Notes: generated by a model from the letters alone, not told the origin. A stretch of DNA of 13,352 nt from SIG603 sp964369225 (GCA_964369225.1 CAYJER010000056.1:1-13352), one strand, 5' to 3'. Shown: positions 1 through 8,211, counted from the first letter of the stretch. A program made the numbers and translations.

Positions 1-7
1 TTTCTTA

Positions 8-45
8 CCCCCTTTGTTAGTTTTTTAGGTCTAACTTTTGGGGGG
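8..45. repeat. GC-rich imperfect hairpin at window edge
   Basis: Five Cs (8-12) and GTTAG (16-20) face CTAAC (31-35) and a run of Gs (40-45), with a 10-nt loop and an internal TTT/TTTT loop. It stands out in an AT-rich spacer and resembles the other intergenic palindromes of this window. It has no clear T-tract, so I do not call it a terminator. Confidence 0.4.
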
Positions 46-69
46 CGGGTCAGTTTTAACTAAATTATC

Positions 70-94
70 GGACGACCACAGGTCGCCCCTACAA
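70..94 (-). repeat. Interspersed GGGGCGACC palindromic repeat, copy 1
   Basis: Read on the minus strand, these 25 bases are identical to 8160-8184. The core is GGGCGACC-TGT-GGTCGTCC, a short hairpin with one G-U pair. A decayed copy (ACCACAGGTCACACC, about 106-120) follows directly. Both full copies lie downstream of, and in sense orientation to, the nearest large gene (the minus-strand gene at 242-5821 here, the plus-strand gene at 6063-8141 for the other). Confidence 0.8.
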
Positions 95-167
95 TTAATA
101 TAACAACCACAGGTCACACCAATAATATTTAATCAAAAAATCCACAATAATTTTCACATTCCATTTC

Positions 168-195
168 AATTGTGCATTATGAATTGTGCATTATG
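168..195. repeat. 14-bp tandem duplication
   Basis: The unit AATTGTGCATTATG occurs twice in tandem (168-181 and 182-195), followed by a partial third unit (AATT). It is a simple AT-rich spacer repeat with no visible gene content. Confidence 0.8.
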
Positions 196-200
196 AATTA

Positions 201-237
201 AAAAATCCGCCTCATTTTTTACGTGAGACGGATTTTT
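201..237 (-). terminator. Rho-independent terminator of the large secreted protein gene
   Basis: Positions 201-214 and 224-237 form a 14-bp stem around a 9-nt loop. The only irregular pair is a G-U when read as minus-strand RNA and a mismatch on the plus strand, so the structure favours minus-strand transcription. In that direction the stem ends in a run of six Us (205-200). It lies 4 bp past the stop codon of the gene at 242-5821. Confidence 0.8.
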
Positions 238-241
238 GTGT

Positions 242-3200
242 TTATTGAGCTATTTGAAATACTGCTTCAAGTGTAACATTTGAGTCTAATGTAAAGAAGT
301 AAACTGAATTATCACTAACTACTTTTCCACTAGCATCTACCCAATGTACGAACTCGTATCCTGTGTCTGGCTCTGCAACTACCTTTTTGATATAATCTTT
401 AATTAGGTCGTCGTCAGTTCCTATTACTTCACCCTCTCCGCTTTGAACAGATAGGTTTACAGAATATTTTGTCTTGTAGCTGTCATCGTCATTGCCTAGG
501 TTGTTGCTCTTATCGTTGCCTTTATCGAATATCCAATCATCAAGTAAAGCTCTTTGATCTTCATAAGGCATTACTTTCCAGTACTTTGTCCAAACATTAT
601 AGTCTGTGATTGTCTCATTAGCATCTGCGCTTCTGTACATGTTGATAAACTCATTGTCTATATAAGTGTTATATTTACCAAATCCAAAGTTATCTTCTAA
701 CATGTAGTACATGTGATCAAATCTGCCATAGGCTGAATCAGGTTCATCCCATGGTCTTGTGTTTACTTGTGAGTAGTTTCCGCTCTCATAATAAACGTTT
801 AGACCAGCGTTATGGATATGTATTGGGAAGATATATAGGAACGGTGCATTTGTAATACCATTTGCAAGGTTTACAAATTTGTTTCCTATAATTGAAACAT
901 CTCTACCACCACCTGTTGTTATGCCTTGTCCAACACCTTCAAATACATTGTCTAATATCAATACTCCCGCTTTTGCATCGTCAAGATAAATACCTGAGTT
1001 TGCAACAGAATGCCCCTCTCCTATTGAGTGGAAATAGCAATTCCTTATTATTGTACCACGATTTATAGTGTCACGACCTGTGTAAATAGCTGCTTGGTCG
1101 CCAGAAGTCTTAGAGAAATCAGAGAACTCACAGAACTCTACAGTAGCCTCAGGACCACCAGGCATTACAACGTTTTGAGGTGCGTTATCAAATGTAGTGT
1201 TAGAAACTCTGTTACCAACACCGCCAAGGCTTACAGCTGGGTTATAGGCTGTTTTAACCATTGAGAAGTTATAGAAAGATGAATTTTCTACATAGTTATA
1301 GCCTCTCTCTAGTGTGTAAACATCTCCGCTACCCAGTGATATACCGCCGTCAATGTTTTTAATGTCACACATTTCAAAACCATTGAATTTCGCAATTTCA
1401 TCTTTTGAGTCTCTTACTGCTCCTAAAGTACCAACTGTACCTGACATCTCAGCTTTTCTCACAACATTGTGAGTTCCGCCCTCAATACTGAACAGACCTT
1501 GGTTACCACCCCAGAAGTCAATTCCGTTGATATTTATATAATCAGTCTCATACATATCAAACATAACTTCGTCAAGAGTTGGTATTCTAATAATGTTAGA
1601 GCTATCTGTCATATCAGTTCCGCTAGGTGGGAAAATGTATAGGTTTAGTGAATTTTCATCAAATTGGTCTATATACCATTCATTTTCAATGCTTAACTCT
1701 TCAATCAAGTTATAAACATAGAAATTAGCATTTGCAGTTGGAATATATGGGCTTACCATACCTGATCTAATTTGATTGCCCTCGATGCTCTCTAATGGAA
1801 CAGATTGTGCAGCGTATACAACACCCCAATAACCTGACATCCATGGACCATATTTTCCGCCGTCAATAGACTCAGACCATGTAGCTAGTTTGCTAGCTGA
1901 AAGACTGCTACTAGAGAATACGAATGTATCGTTCTCCATGCCAGGCTCATAAGGATGCCCTTGTCCATTTGCTATCATGTCAGCTTCCCAATATCTTGAG
2001 TTCTCACCATTATAGTGAATTGTAGTTGTTTTAATAAAACCTGTGTCTGGGTATCTTGAAAGAGTCATAGCCTCGCCGTTTAGCCATACAGAATAATAAG
2101 GTTCTGTAGTGTTCCACGCATCAAAAGCGCCTGTATAACTAGACATTCCTATAGCTTGTAATTCTCTTTTATCAAGACCGAATTGTGCTAGATCTATTAC
2201 ATATACGTCGTCTCTTGCGCTCTCTGGTATTCTGTCATACATATTGTCATCAGAATTAACCTTACTCATATCAGCAACATCAAACTCTACACCACCTAAG
2301 AAAGTGACTGTCTCGTCCTCGTAAGATGCATAAGTAATAGGATTTTGTGCTGTACCAGAGTCTTGGTCGTTAAGCTCAAAGCTCTCAAGGAATGAGTATG
2401 AACCCTCTCTGAAATAGATTATAACACCCTTATCAGGCAGTAAACCATTAAGTACACGAGCCTCGTCTCTTGCTCTGTCAATGCTTGCATATGGATTTTC
2501 CATAGAGCCATCGCCCATTATGTCGTCGCCATCCATAGCAACAAATATTTCCATTCCAGCCTCAAAAGAGTCAGGAGCAACTATAACTTTTACTGTGTCT
2601 GTCTTGTTTGTTCCGTCTTGTGAAGTAATTGTAACAATAGCCTCACCATAGTTCACACCAGTGATTAAACCATCTTGAACAAACACTACATTTTCATCGC
2701 TAGAAGTCCAATCAACTAGTCTAGCTGTTGCATTTGCAGGAGTTAAAACAGTGTTTAAAACCTTTGACTCGTTTATGTCGATTGTAATTTCTTCTAATTT
2801 CTCTACTGGAACAGAATTATTGCTGTCTTGTCCAGGGGCATCTATAGCCACTACATCTATCATCGGAGACTCTGTAATATACACATCTTCAAGTTTAAAG
2901 TCTTTAACCTCTATTGAAATTGTGTCAGAAAGTCCGCTTGCGGTAGATACCGTAACGTCTGTAGTGCCAAAGCTCATGCCCTCGCAAGTACCATCAGAAG
3001 TCACATTGATAATATTAGAGTTAGCAGATGTATAAGTTAATACATCAGTAGTTGTGTAATCATCATAAAGAGCATCAATCTCTAAAAGCACTTTTGGCAT
3101 TGCATAAGTCTCATAGTAGCCAATTACAGCCGACTCATCAACTATTTGCATGCTTTGAATTGGGTTTTTCTCAATAATTTGAACTCTGTCGAATGTAGTA

Positions 3201-5821
3201 GTCTCGTCGGCATCTGTAGCGCCTATAACTTCAATTGCTAATTTATTAAATGAAGTCATGCCCTCTAATTCGCCTACTAATCTTTCGTCTAGGTATAGTT
3301 TAACACCTGTGTCGCTGTTTGCCATATCCCAGTAGATATTGTGAGGACCGCTAAGTCTTCTAATCTCTAGTTCTTCTTCTGTTACCTTTCCGTCTATAGA
3401 AGTACGAACTCTATAGTTAGTTTGGTTACCAGCAGGAGCTAAAAGCGCTATGTAATCGCCTGAATTATTTGATAAAACAAGCTCTGTTCCACCTGTTGTA
3501 ACGGCTGGATACCACGCCATAGAAACAATCTTGTCTTCTAATTCTTGTGGGAATGTATAAATAGCCTCTGCGTTATAAGTGCCATCTGTGTTCTCATAGA
3601 AAAGCTCTGCACCAGCTTTCATATCATAAGTTGTGAAATCGTCTTTACCAAAAGCAGTTAAAACTTCACCAACTTCTAACTCACCTGTTAGAGCATAGAA
3701 TGGATTAAGTTCAGCCTCACCTTTTTCAAACTCATAGATTGTGTGGTTCTCAAGGTCAATATCAAGATTAGCCATAGCAGTTGCTAGGTCATCTAGTGCA
3801 TTTTGAAGCTTAACCTCGTCTGTCTCTGTCTCTTCAATCATTGAAACTTCATCTAAAATAGCATAGAAGTTATCATAATCTTCATTCTTAACTAGGTCGC
3901 CATCAAAGAACCCTTTAGTGAACTCAATTTCATTTTGAAGTGTTCTGTAAAGAATGTTAGACTTACTTGTAAACTCTGCATCGCTTAATAGATAAGCACC
4001 GGCTTTTTCGCCATCCATAGCCTTAATTCTTACCATTACTTCGCCTACAGCATAAGGACCATCTCCTACAGGCTGTGGGTTCGCAGTACAGCTAGACCAA
4101 GTTTGTCCTTTGTCTGTGCTGAACTCATAGTAGCTAGCATCAGTGTAACCTGGTACATAATCAAAACCGAAAAGTTTATTGTCGTCATCTACTACACCAT
4201 TTGTAGGAGCTGTAGGCAATGATATCATCTCTTTAGTTGAAGAAACCGATATATCGTCTACCTTTGTGTTCCAAGACCAGTCAGCTGTATTAAAGTAGTC
4301 GAAACCATTAGCAGGTGCTTCTGCCAATAGAATTCCGTCAACATAAACCTTTACTGTGTCACCAGATGTGAAATCCCATGTATAAGCATGCCAACCTACT
4401 GTACGCTTAACATTGTTTGGGAAATAATATTGTCCATCTAGTCTAGCCCAATAATACTGACGTGATGCATCAAAAGAAATCATATATGCTGCACTGTTTT
4501 GCCAAGGCTTAGAAGTTGAACCCTCTGAGTCAACCAAAGAAATATATGTCTTATCGTCTCTAGTACCATTTTTAGCCATTGAGTCATATATCCACATAGT
4601 AACATACTTTTCTTCTTGATATCCAAAATCATAATATGTGCCATAACCGCCTAAATTCATTGAAGAAAATCCGCTGTGCATAAAGTCGGTAGTAATAGCT
4701 GGTGCTTTTCCGTCATAAACAGTGAAGCCCTCTAGGTCGCTAGTTTCTTCAAAATCTAAGATTAAATCGTCAGACTTTGTAAAAGCTTCTGTGCTTTTTA
4801 GCGGTGGGTTATTCGGTTGATCCATCGCCGTAGTCTTAAGTCTTATTTGAACATCCCCTACAGCGTAGTCCTCGTTAGGAATTGGCTGTGGATTTGCTGT
4901 ACAATCTACAAAGGCTATTCCGTCTAGTGAATATTCATAGTTTGTATAGCTCTCTTTACCCTCTATAGGAGTAAAACCTATCATATTCTCTAAATCATAA
5001 ACAATCGGTTTAGAAGGTGTAATTTGGCTTGTTGGCTCTTGCTCCACATAAGAAATAGATACATTATCTATATAGACATTTTGCTCAACATTTGGGACAG
5101 CCGCTCTGTTCATCCAAAAGTCTATAAGTTTTAGCTCTTTAAAATAGGCATATGTATTGGCAGTTGTAGCAACGTTAATTGCCTTTTCCTCATTGCCATC
5201 TATCATAAGTGTTAGCTCGCCCTCTTCACTACAATCCACAGTGAAAGTATGCCAGCCCTCTGTTCTCTCAACATCAAAGTAACCAGTAATAAGGTCCGAA
5301 CCTGGTGTAGGCTTAACTCTGTACCAATATTTAGTTACATCGCCGTCCATTTTTGTTCCAACATAAATTTCATTAGCTGGGTAATCAGAACTTTTCTCGC
5401 CAACTAACTGCAATACTACTTGCTCATCTGTGCCAGGACCGTGATCATAAATATCAACAGAAACCACCTTAGCCGCTTGAGCCTCGTCAAAAGTCATGAT
5501 AGTAGATATTTTAGAGTCGTGTTGAGGATAGTTACCTTTTTCGTCTCTCTCACTCTCGTCATAGAACTTTCTTTCAATCTCGAAAACGCCATCGTTAGCA
5601 TCCTCAGGGTTTACACCTAGTTTGTACGTGCTAAGGTTAGAAGCATCCTTAACAAACCCATCTAGGTCACTAGCATCTTCAAAGTCCCATAGATACTCTT
5701 GTACAAGATTATCAAGCTGTGCAGTAGTTTCGGCAGATACAAGGTTACCCGTAACCATTGCAGAGCCTAGCATTGCACTAGCTAGAACTAAAGAAGAAAG
5801 TCTCTTAATAATTTTACTCAT
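242..5821 (-). CDS. Giant secreted multidomain protein with GH141-like beta-helix
   Basis: The protein has 1859 residues and probably binds and acts on a polysaccharide outside the cell. Residues 1-30 are a Sec signal peptide (KRLSSLVLASAML, probable cleavage after VSA-30). Three jelly-roll (lamin-G/concanavalin-like) modules are read at about 43-260, 352-530 and 690-885, marked by GWHTFTVD, GWHAYTWDF and GPHNIYWDM strands before a 'DG/DE' turn. A small module around C-T-A-N-P-Q-P occurs at 295-333 and 564-603. Two Big_2-like Ig domains follow (about 888-972 and 1007-1081). Residues 1092-1740 resemble the right-handed beta-helix of GH141-type proteins: FVAMDGDD...GDGSMENPYASIDRARDEAR, then repeated rungs such as GIYLDDAKAGVLILDNVFEG. 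Residues 1786-1857 look like an InlB B-repeat (GYEFVHWVDASG). No LPXTG, SLH or C-terminal membrane helix was seen, so attachment is unknown. The start is set by AGGAGG 8 nt upstream (5830-5835). GH141 includes fucosidase and xylanase activities; the substrate here cannot be told from sequence alone. Confidence 0.85.
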   Translation of the reverse strand: MSKIIKRLSSLVLASAMLGSAMVTGNLVSAETTAQLDNLVQEYLWDFEDASDLDGFVKDASNLSTYKLGVNPEDANDGVFEIERKFYDESERDEKGNYPQHDSKISTIMTFDEAQAAKVVSVDIYDHGPGTDEQVVLQLVGEKSSDYPANEIYVGTKMDGDVTKYWYRVKPTPGSDLITGYFDVERTEGWHTFTVDCSEEGELTLMIDGNEEKAINVATTANTYAYFKELKLIDFWMNRAAVPNVEQNVYIDNVSISYVEQEPTSQITPSKPIVYDLENMIGFTPIEGKESYTNYEYSLDGIAFVDCTANPQPIPNEDYAVGDVQIRLKTTAMDQPNNPPLKSTEAFTKSDDLILDFEETSDLEGFTVYDGKAPAITTDFMHSGFSSMNLGGYGTYYDFGYQEEKYVTMWIYDSMAKNGTRDDKTYISLVDSEGSTSKPWQNSAAYMISFDASRQYYWARLDGQYYFPNNVKRTVGWHAYTWDFTSGDTVKVYVDGILLAEAPANGFDYFNTADWSWNTKVDDISVSSTKEMISLPTAPTNGVVDDDNKLFGFDYVPGYTDASYYEFSTDKGQTWSSCTANPQPVGDGPYAVGEVMVRIKAMDGEKAGAYLLSDAEFTSKSNILYRTLQNEIEFTKGFFDGDLVKNEDYDNFYAILDEVSMIEETETDEVKLQNALDDLATAMANLDIDLENHTIYEFEKGEAELNPFYALTGELEVGEVLTAFGKDDFTTYDMKAGAELFYENTDGTYNAEAIYTFPQELEDKIVSMAWYPAVTTGGTELVLSNNSGDYIALLAPAGNQTNYRVRTSIDGKVTEEELEIRRLSGPHNIYWDMANSDTGVKLYLDERLVGELEGMTSFNKLAIEVIGATDADETTTFDRVQIIEKNPIQSMQIVDESAVIGYYETYAMPKVLLEIDALYDDYTTTDVLTYTSANSNIINVTSDGTCEGMSFGTTDVTVSTASGLSDTISIEVKDFKLEDVYITESPMIDVVAIDAPGQDSNNSVPVEKLEEITIDINESKVLNTVLTPANATARLVDWTSSDENVVFVQDGLITGVNYGEAIVTITSQDGTNKTDTVKVIVAPDSFEAGMEIFVAMDGDDIMGDGSMENPYASIDRARDEARVLNGLLPDKGVIIYFREGSYSFLESFELNDQDSGTAQNPITYASYEDETVTFLGGVEFDVADMSKVNSDDNMYDRIPESARDDVYVIDLAQFGLDKRELQAIGMSSYTGAFDAWNTTEPYYSVWLNGEAMTLSRYPDTGFIKTTTIHYNGENSRYWEADMIANGQGHPYEPGMENDTFVFSSSSLSASKLATWSESIDGGKYGPWMSGYWGVVYAAQSVPLESIEGNQIRSGMVSPYIPTANANFYVYNLIEELSIENEWYIDQFDENSLNLYIFPPSGTDMTDSSNIIRIPTLDEVMFDMYETDYININGIDFWGGNQGLFSIEGGTHNVVRKAEMSGTVGTLGAVRDSKDEIAKFNGFEMCDIKNIDGGISLGSGDVYTLERGYNYVENSSFYNFSMVKTAYNPAVSLGGVGNRVSNTTFDNAPQNVVMPGGPEATVEFCEFSDFSKTSGDQAAIYTGRDTINRGTIIRNCYFHSIGEGHSVANSGIYLDDAKAGVLILDNVFEGVGQGITTGGGRDVSIIGNKFVNLANGITNAPFLYIFPIHIHNAGLNVYYESGNYSQVNTRPWDEPDSAYGRFDHMYYMLEDNFGFGKYNTYIDNEFINMYRSADANETITDYNVWTKYWKVMPYEDQRALLDDWIFDKGNDKSNNLGNDDDSYKTKYSVNLSVQSGEGEVIGTDDDLIKDYIKKVVAEPDTGYEFVHWVDASGKVVSDNSVYFFTLDSNVTLEAVFQIAQ

Positions 5822-5852
5822 TCTTAAAGCCTCCTAAAATTTCATTAAAATA

Positions 5853-5881
5853 ATTTTAGCATAGAACAAGCAAGTTTACAA
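5853..5881 (-). promoter_or_regulatory. Sigma-A type promoter of the large secreted protein gene
   Basis: On the minus strand, TTGTAA (5876-5881) and TAAAAT (5853-5858) are separated by exactly 17 bp. TGC immediately precedes the -10 box, making an extended -10. The AGGAGG ribosome binding site follows at 5830-5835. The perfect palindrome TTACATGTAA (5896-5905) lies about 15 bp upstream of the -35 and could be an operator, but this is speculative. Confidence 0.65.
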
Positions 5882-6025
5882 CACAAATTTACATATTACA
5901 TGTAACTTTGTAATATCCACCATAAAAACACTATGGTTTTTTGTAAGATATGATAGTCAAAAAATTTTCAATTTTTTCCACCCCTTAGATATTTACATTT
6001 TATTAACACGACCGAGCATAAAATT

Positions 6026-6055
6026 TGTTATAATAGTTTAAAAAAAGAGAGGGAG
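6026..6055 (+). promoter_or_regulatory. Extended -10 promoter and ribosome binding site of the HEPN/cold-shock gene
   Basis: TGT followed by a perfect TATAAT (6029-6034) forms an extended -10. The best -35-like hexamer, TTAACA (6003-6008), is 20 bp away, so the -35 is weak. AGAGGGAG (6048-6055) sits 7 nt before the ATG at 6063 and fixes the start. The leader is only about 20 nt long. Confidence 0.65.
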
Positions 6056-6062
6056 TTAGTTT

Positions 6063-8141
6063 ATGAAAAACATTTTAAGCGCACTAAATATAAACGAAAA
6101 AATCAAAATAGACTACGGAGCAGGACTTAGTGAAGAAGGCATAATTCTTGATATATTCGATAACGGAATTAAACTAGATACAGATTTAGGTATTTGTCTA
6201 ATTTTTTCACAGAGTATTACATCTATTAAATACTTAGAGGCAAGCGAAAAGCCAACTGTGGAACATAACGACTTTTTCAGCCACGACACATTTATTTTTG
6301 ATATTTATGAAGAATTTAACGAGGTAAAATATATTGTAAATGAAAGCGAAGACGATTATATTGTCTCAAAATTTAATTCTATATTCGACAGCATAACAAA
6401 CTCTATAAAATCTAACTCGATAAAAAGTAAATCCCATAATTTAAAGGCAAAAATACTCACATTATCCGAAGATTGCCCTACACATGAACTGCACAGAGCA
6501 ATAGACATTTTATTAGGTTTACTACATATTTCAGCAGAAGAATACGAAGAAGCTATCTATCCACTTTTAAGGGCTAAAAAGTTTTTATTGGCAGCCTATT
6601 CAAGTGAAAAAATAAATAAAAAAAATCAGGCAGATGTCTATAAATTATACGCCTACCTAAGCAAAGAGATTTCAATAAACACCGAGTTTACTAATATATG
6701 TATTAGAAACAAAGATGTAAGCGCAATACATGGGCTTTTAAATATCGCTGAACCAGATGATATTTTATCTTGCCTTAGATTAATTTATAGCCGTTGCAAT
6801 CTACAAATTCCAGAGTTCCACGACACCGACATCAAACACCAAATTCAAACAATGCTTGAAATACTCACAAACGATTGGGGCATAAGCTCTATCATAGAAG
6901 AATTTAACACTGTCAATAACTTTAACTATGACCTAAGCCATGTTTATATAAACGATGAAACCGTACATAAAGGAATAGTTTCACTGTTTAACACAACTTA
7001 TAAACTTGGCAACATTAAATATGATGACAAAACTATTTTCTTTAGCATACGTCAAGTTAGAGAAGAAGAGGTAGAACTAAGAATGCTGCTTGCTAATTTA
7101 AACTTTGAAGATTTAGAGGTTGAGTTTGAGCTAGGCTTTAACAACAAAGGAATAGCAGCCACAAATATCGCCCTTAGCCAAAAAGGCTTAAGTCTTGCCC
7201 AAAAAAAACTCACCCATCAAGAACTACAAGGTTTTATTGCACATTACGACAACGACGAACAATGGGGATACATAAGAAAAGACAACAGCACATATCCATT
7301 TAAACCAAAAAACATAATAGACCCATATCTTAGAGCATATTTTAGGTACTCATATTATGAGGATATAGATTTTAACGTAAACTTTGAAATAGGACAATTT
7401 AACGAAAAAAAAATAGCGATTAATATATCAAAGCAAGAACCCTTTACAGACTCTGAAATCCAGCATTTAACCGACTATATATTTGAAGAAGACCTGCAAA
7501 AATGGTCTGAATATTTAAAGCAAAAAGAAAGTTATGTAGACATACATGACCCATACGAACAATATTTATTCTATGATTTATCTAAAACTAATTCCTCACC
7601 AGAAGAGCTAGACAAACTAAAAAACCAACATTTAGAACAGAATACTTTTATCTCGGAAAAAAGCGTTTACAAGATAACTCAATCACAAAAGTTAGTGTCT
7701 GCAACAAAAATAAACATTGAAAAATGCGAAGAATTCCTTAAGCATCTGTTTATAAGAGAATACTATAAACTAGAAAAATACACCTATAACTATATTGTAA
7801 GCAAGCCTGAAGAAGTAGCAAACAAGATTAAAATAGACTACCCAGACCTTAACATTAATTTAGAACTAATGACTAAGTTCTGCCAAGGAGTAAGCGACTT
7901 TAAAGAAGAGCCAACACTTTTAGACGTGTTGACTTTAGGCTACATTATAGATGTAATTATAACAAATTGGACATATAGGTTTGCAAGATTTTTCAAAAAG
8001 GCTATAACCGAAGAGAATTTAAGCCAAATCAAGTTAGTTAGAAACGCACTCTCACACGGGCAAGCCGATATTATAGGAGACGCAAAAATCTCTAAAGCTA
8101 ACGAATACTGCATAGCAGTGTGTAAAGTTTTATCTTTTTAA
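6063..8141 (+). CDS. Putative RNA-binding protein: Sm-like, helical repeats, tandem cold-shock domains, HEPN-type C-terminus
   Basis: I do not recognise this 692-residue protein as a named family. Four parts can be seen. Residues 12-57 look like an Hfq/Sm fold: EGIILDIFDNGIKLD then LIFSQSITSIKYL, close to the Hfq Sm1 (GVIEAFDN) and Sm2 (VYKHAIST) strands. Residues about 140-295 are helical and TPR-like. Residues 303-371 read as a cold-shock domain: KGIVSLFN, an RNP1-like YKLGNI (313-318), RNP2-like TIFFSI (324-329) and a closing VEFELGFNNKGIAATNI. A second copy spans 388-456 (GFIAHYD, WGYIRKD, NVNFEIGQF, KKIAINIS). The C-terminus is helical and carries RNALSH, with R660 and H665, the R-x4-H motif of HEPN ribonucleases. 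No signal peptide or membrane segment was seen, so it should be cytoplasmic. It appears monocistronic, with its own promoter and terminator. Binding and cutting or sensing of RNA (stress, defence or decay) is inference. A non-catalytic HEPN scaffold is the main alternative. Confidence 0.75.
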   Translation: MKNILSALNINEKIKIDYGAGLSEEGIILDIFDNGIKLDTDLGICLIFSQSITSIKYLEASEKPTVEHNDFFSHDTFIFDIYEEFNEVKYIVNESEDDYIVSKFNSIFDSITNSIKSNSIKSKSHNLKAKILTLSEDCPTHELHRAIDILLGLLHISAEEYEEAIYPLLRAKKFLLAAYSSEKINKKNQADVYKLYAYLSKEISINTEFTNICIRNKDVSAIHGLLNIAEPDDILSCLRLIYSRCNLQIPEFHDTDIKHQIQTMLEILTNDWGISSIIEEFNTVNNFNYDLSHVYINDETVHKGIVSLFNTTYKLGNIKYDDKTIFFSIRQVREEEVELRMLLANLNFEDLEVEFELGFNNKGIAATNIALSQKGLSLAQKKLTHQELQGFIAHYDNDEQWGYIRKDNSTYPFKPKNIIDPYLRAYFRYSYYEDIDFNVNFEIGQFNEKKIAINISKQEPFTDSEIQHLTDYIFEEDLQKWSEYLKQKESYVDIHDPYEQYLFYDLSKTNSSPEELDKLKNQHLEQNTFISEKSVYKITQSQKLVSATKINIEKCEEFLKHLFIREYYKLEKYTYNYIVSKPEEVANKIKIDYPDLNINLELMTKFCQGVSDFKEEPTLLDVLTLGYIIDVIITNWTYRFARFFKKAITEENLSQIKLVRNALSHGQADIIGDAKISKANEYCIAVCKVLSF

Positions 8142-8159
8142 ACTAAAATTTCACTAATT

Positions 8160-8192
8160 TTGTAGGGGCGACCTGTGGTCGTCCTATTTTTT
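8160..8192 (+). terminator. Repeat-derived terminator of the HEPN/cold-shock gene
   Basis: GGGCGACC (8166-8173) pairs with GGTCGTCC (8177-8184) across a TGT loop with one G-U pair, followed after TA by six Ts (8187-8192). It lies 18 bp after the stop codon and has the layout of an intrinsic terminator. Bases 8160-8184 are also the second exact copy of the 25-bp interspersed repeat found inverted at 70-94, so a mobile-type repeat seems to act as the 3' end of the gene. Confidence 0.65.
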
Positions 8193-8211
8193 CGCAATCT
8201 TAATGCTTAAT

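Noticed and set aside
168..195. Start of a CRISPR-like array
   Set aside because: The units are directly adjacent with no spacers and only two full copies.
1028..1264. Plus-strand open frame antisense to the large secreted protein gene
   Set aside because: It is a shadow frame with no ribosome binding site; the minus-strand reading has coherent beta-helix rungs here. The frames at 2751-3035, 5420-5620 and 5622-5837 are rejected for the same reason.
5919..5942. Hairpin ACCATA/TATGGT followed by a T run on the plus strand
   Set aside because: The stem is only 6 bp and AT-rich, and no plus-strand gene precedes it, so a terminator call is not supported.
6063..8141. HEPN-MNT type toxin-antitoxin pair
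   Set aside because: The gene is alone between its own promoter and terminator; no nucleotidyltransferase or other small antitoxin-like gene is adjacent.
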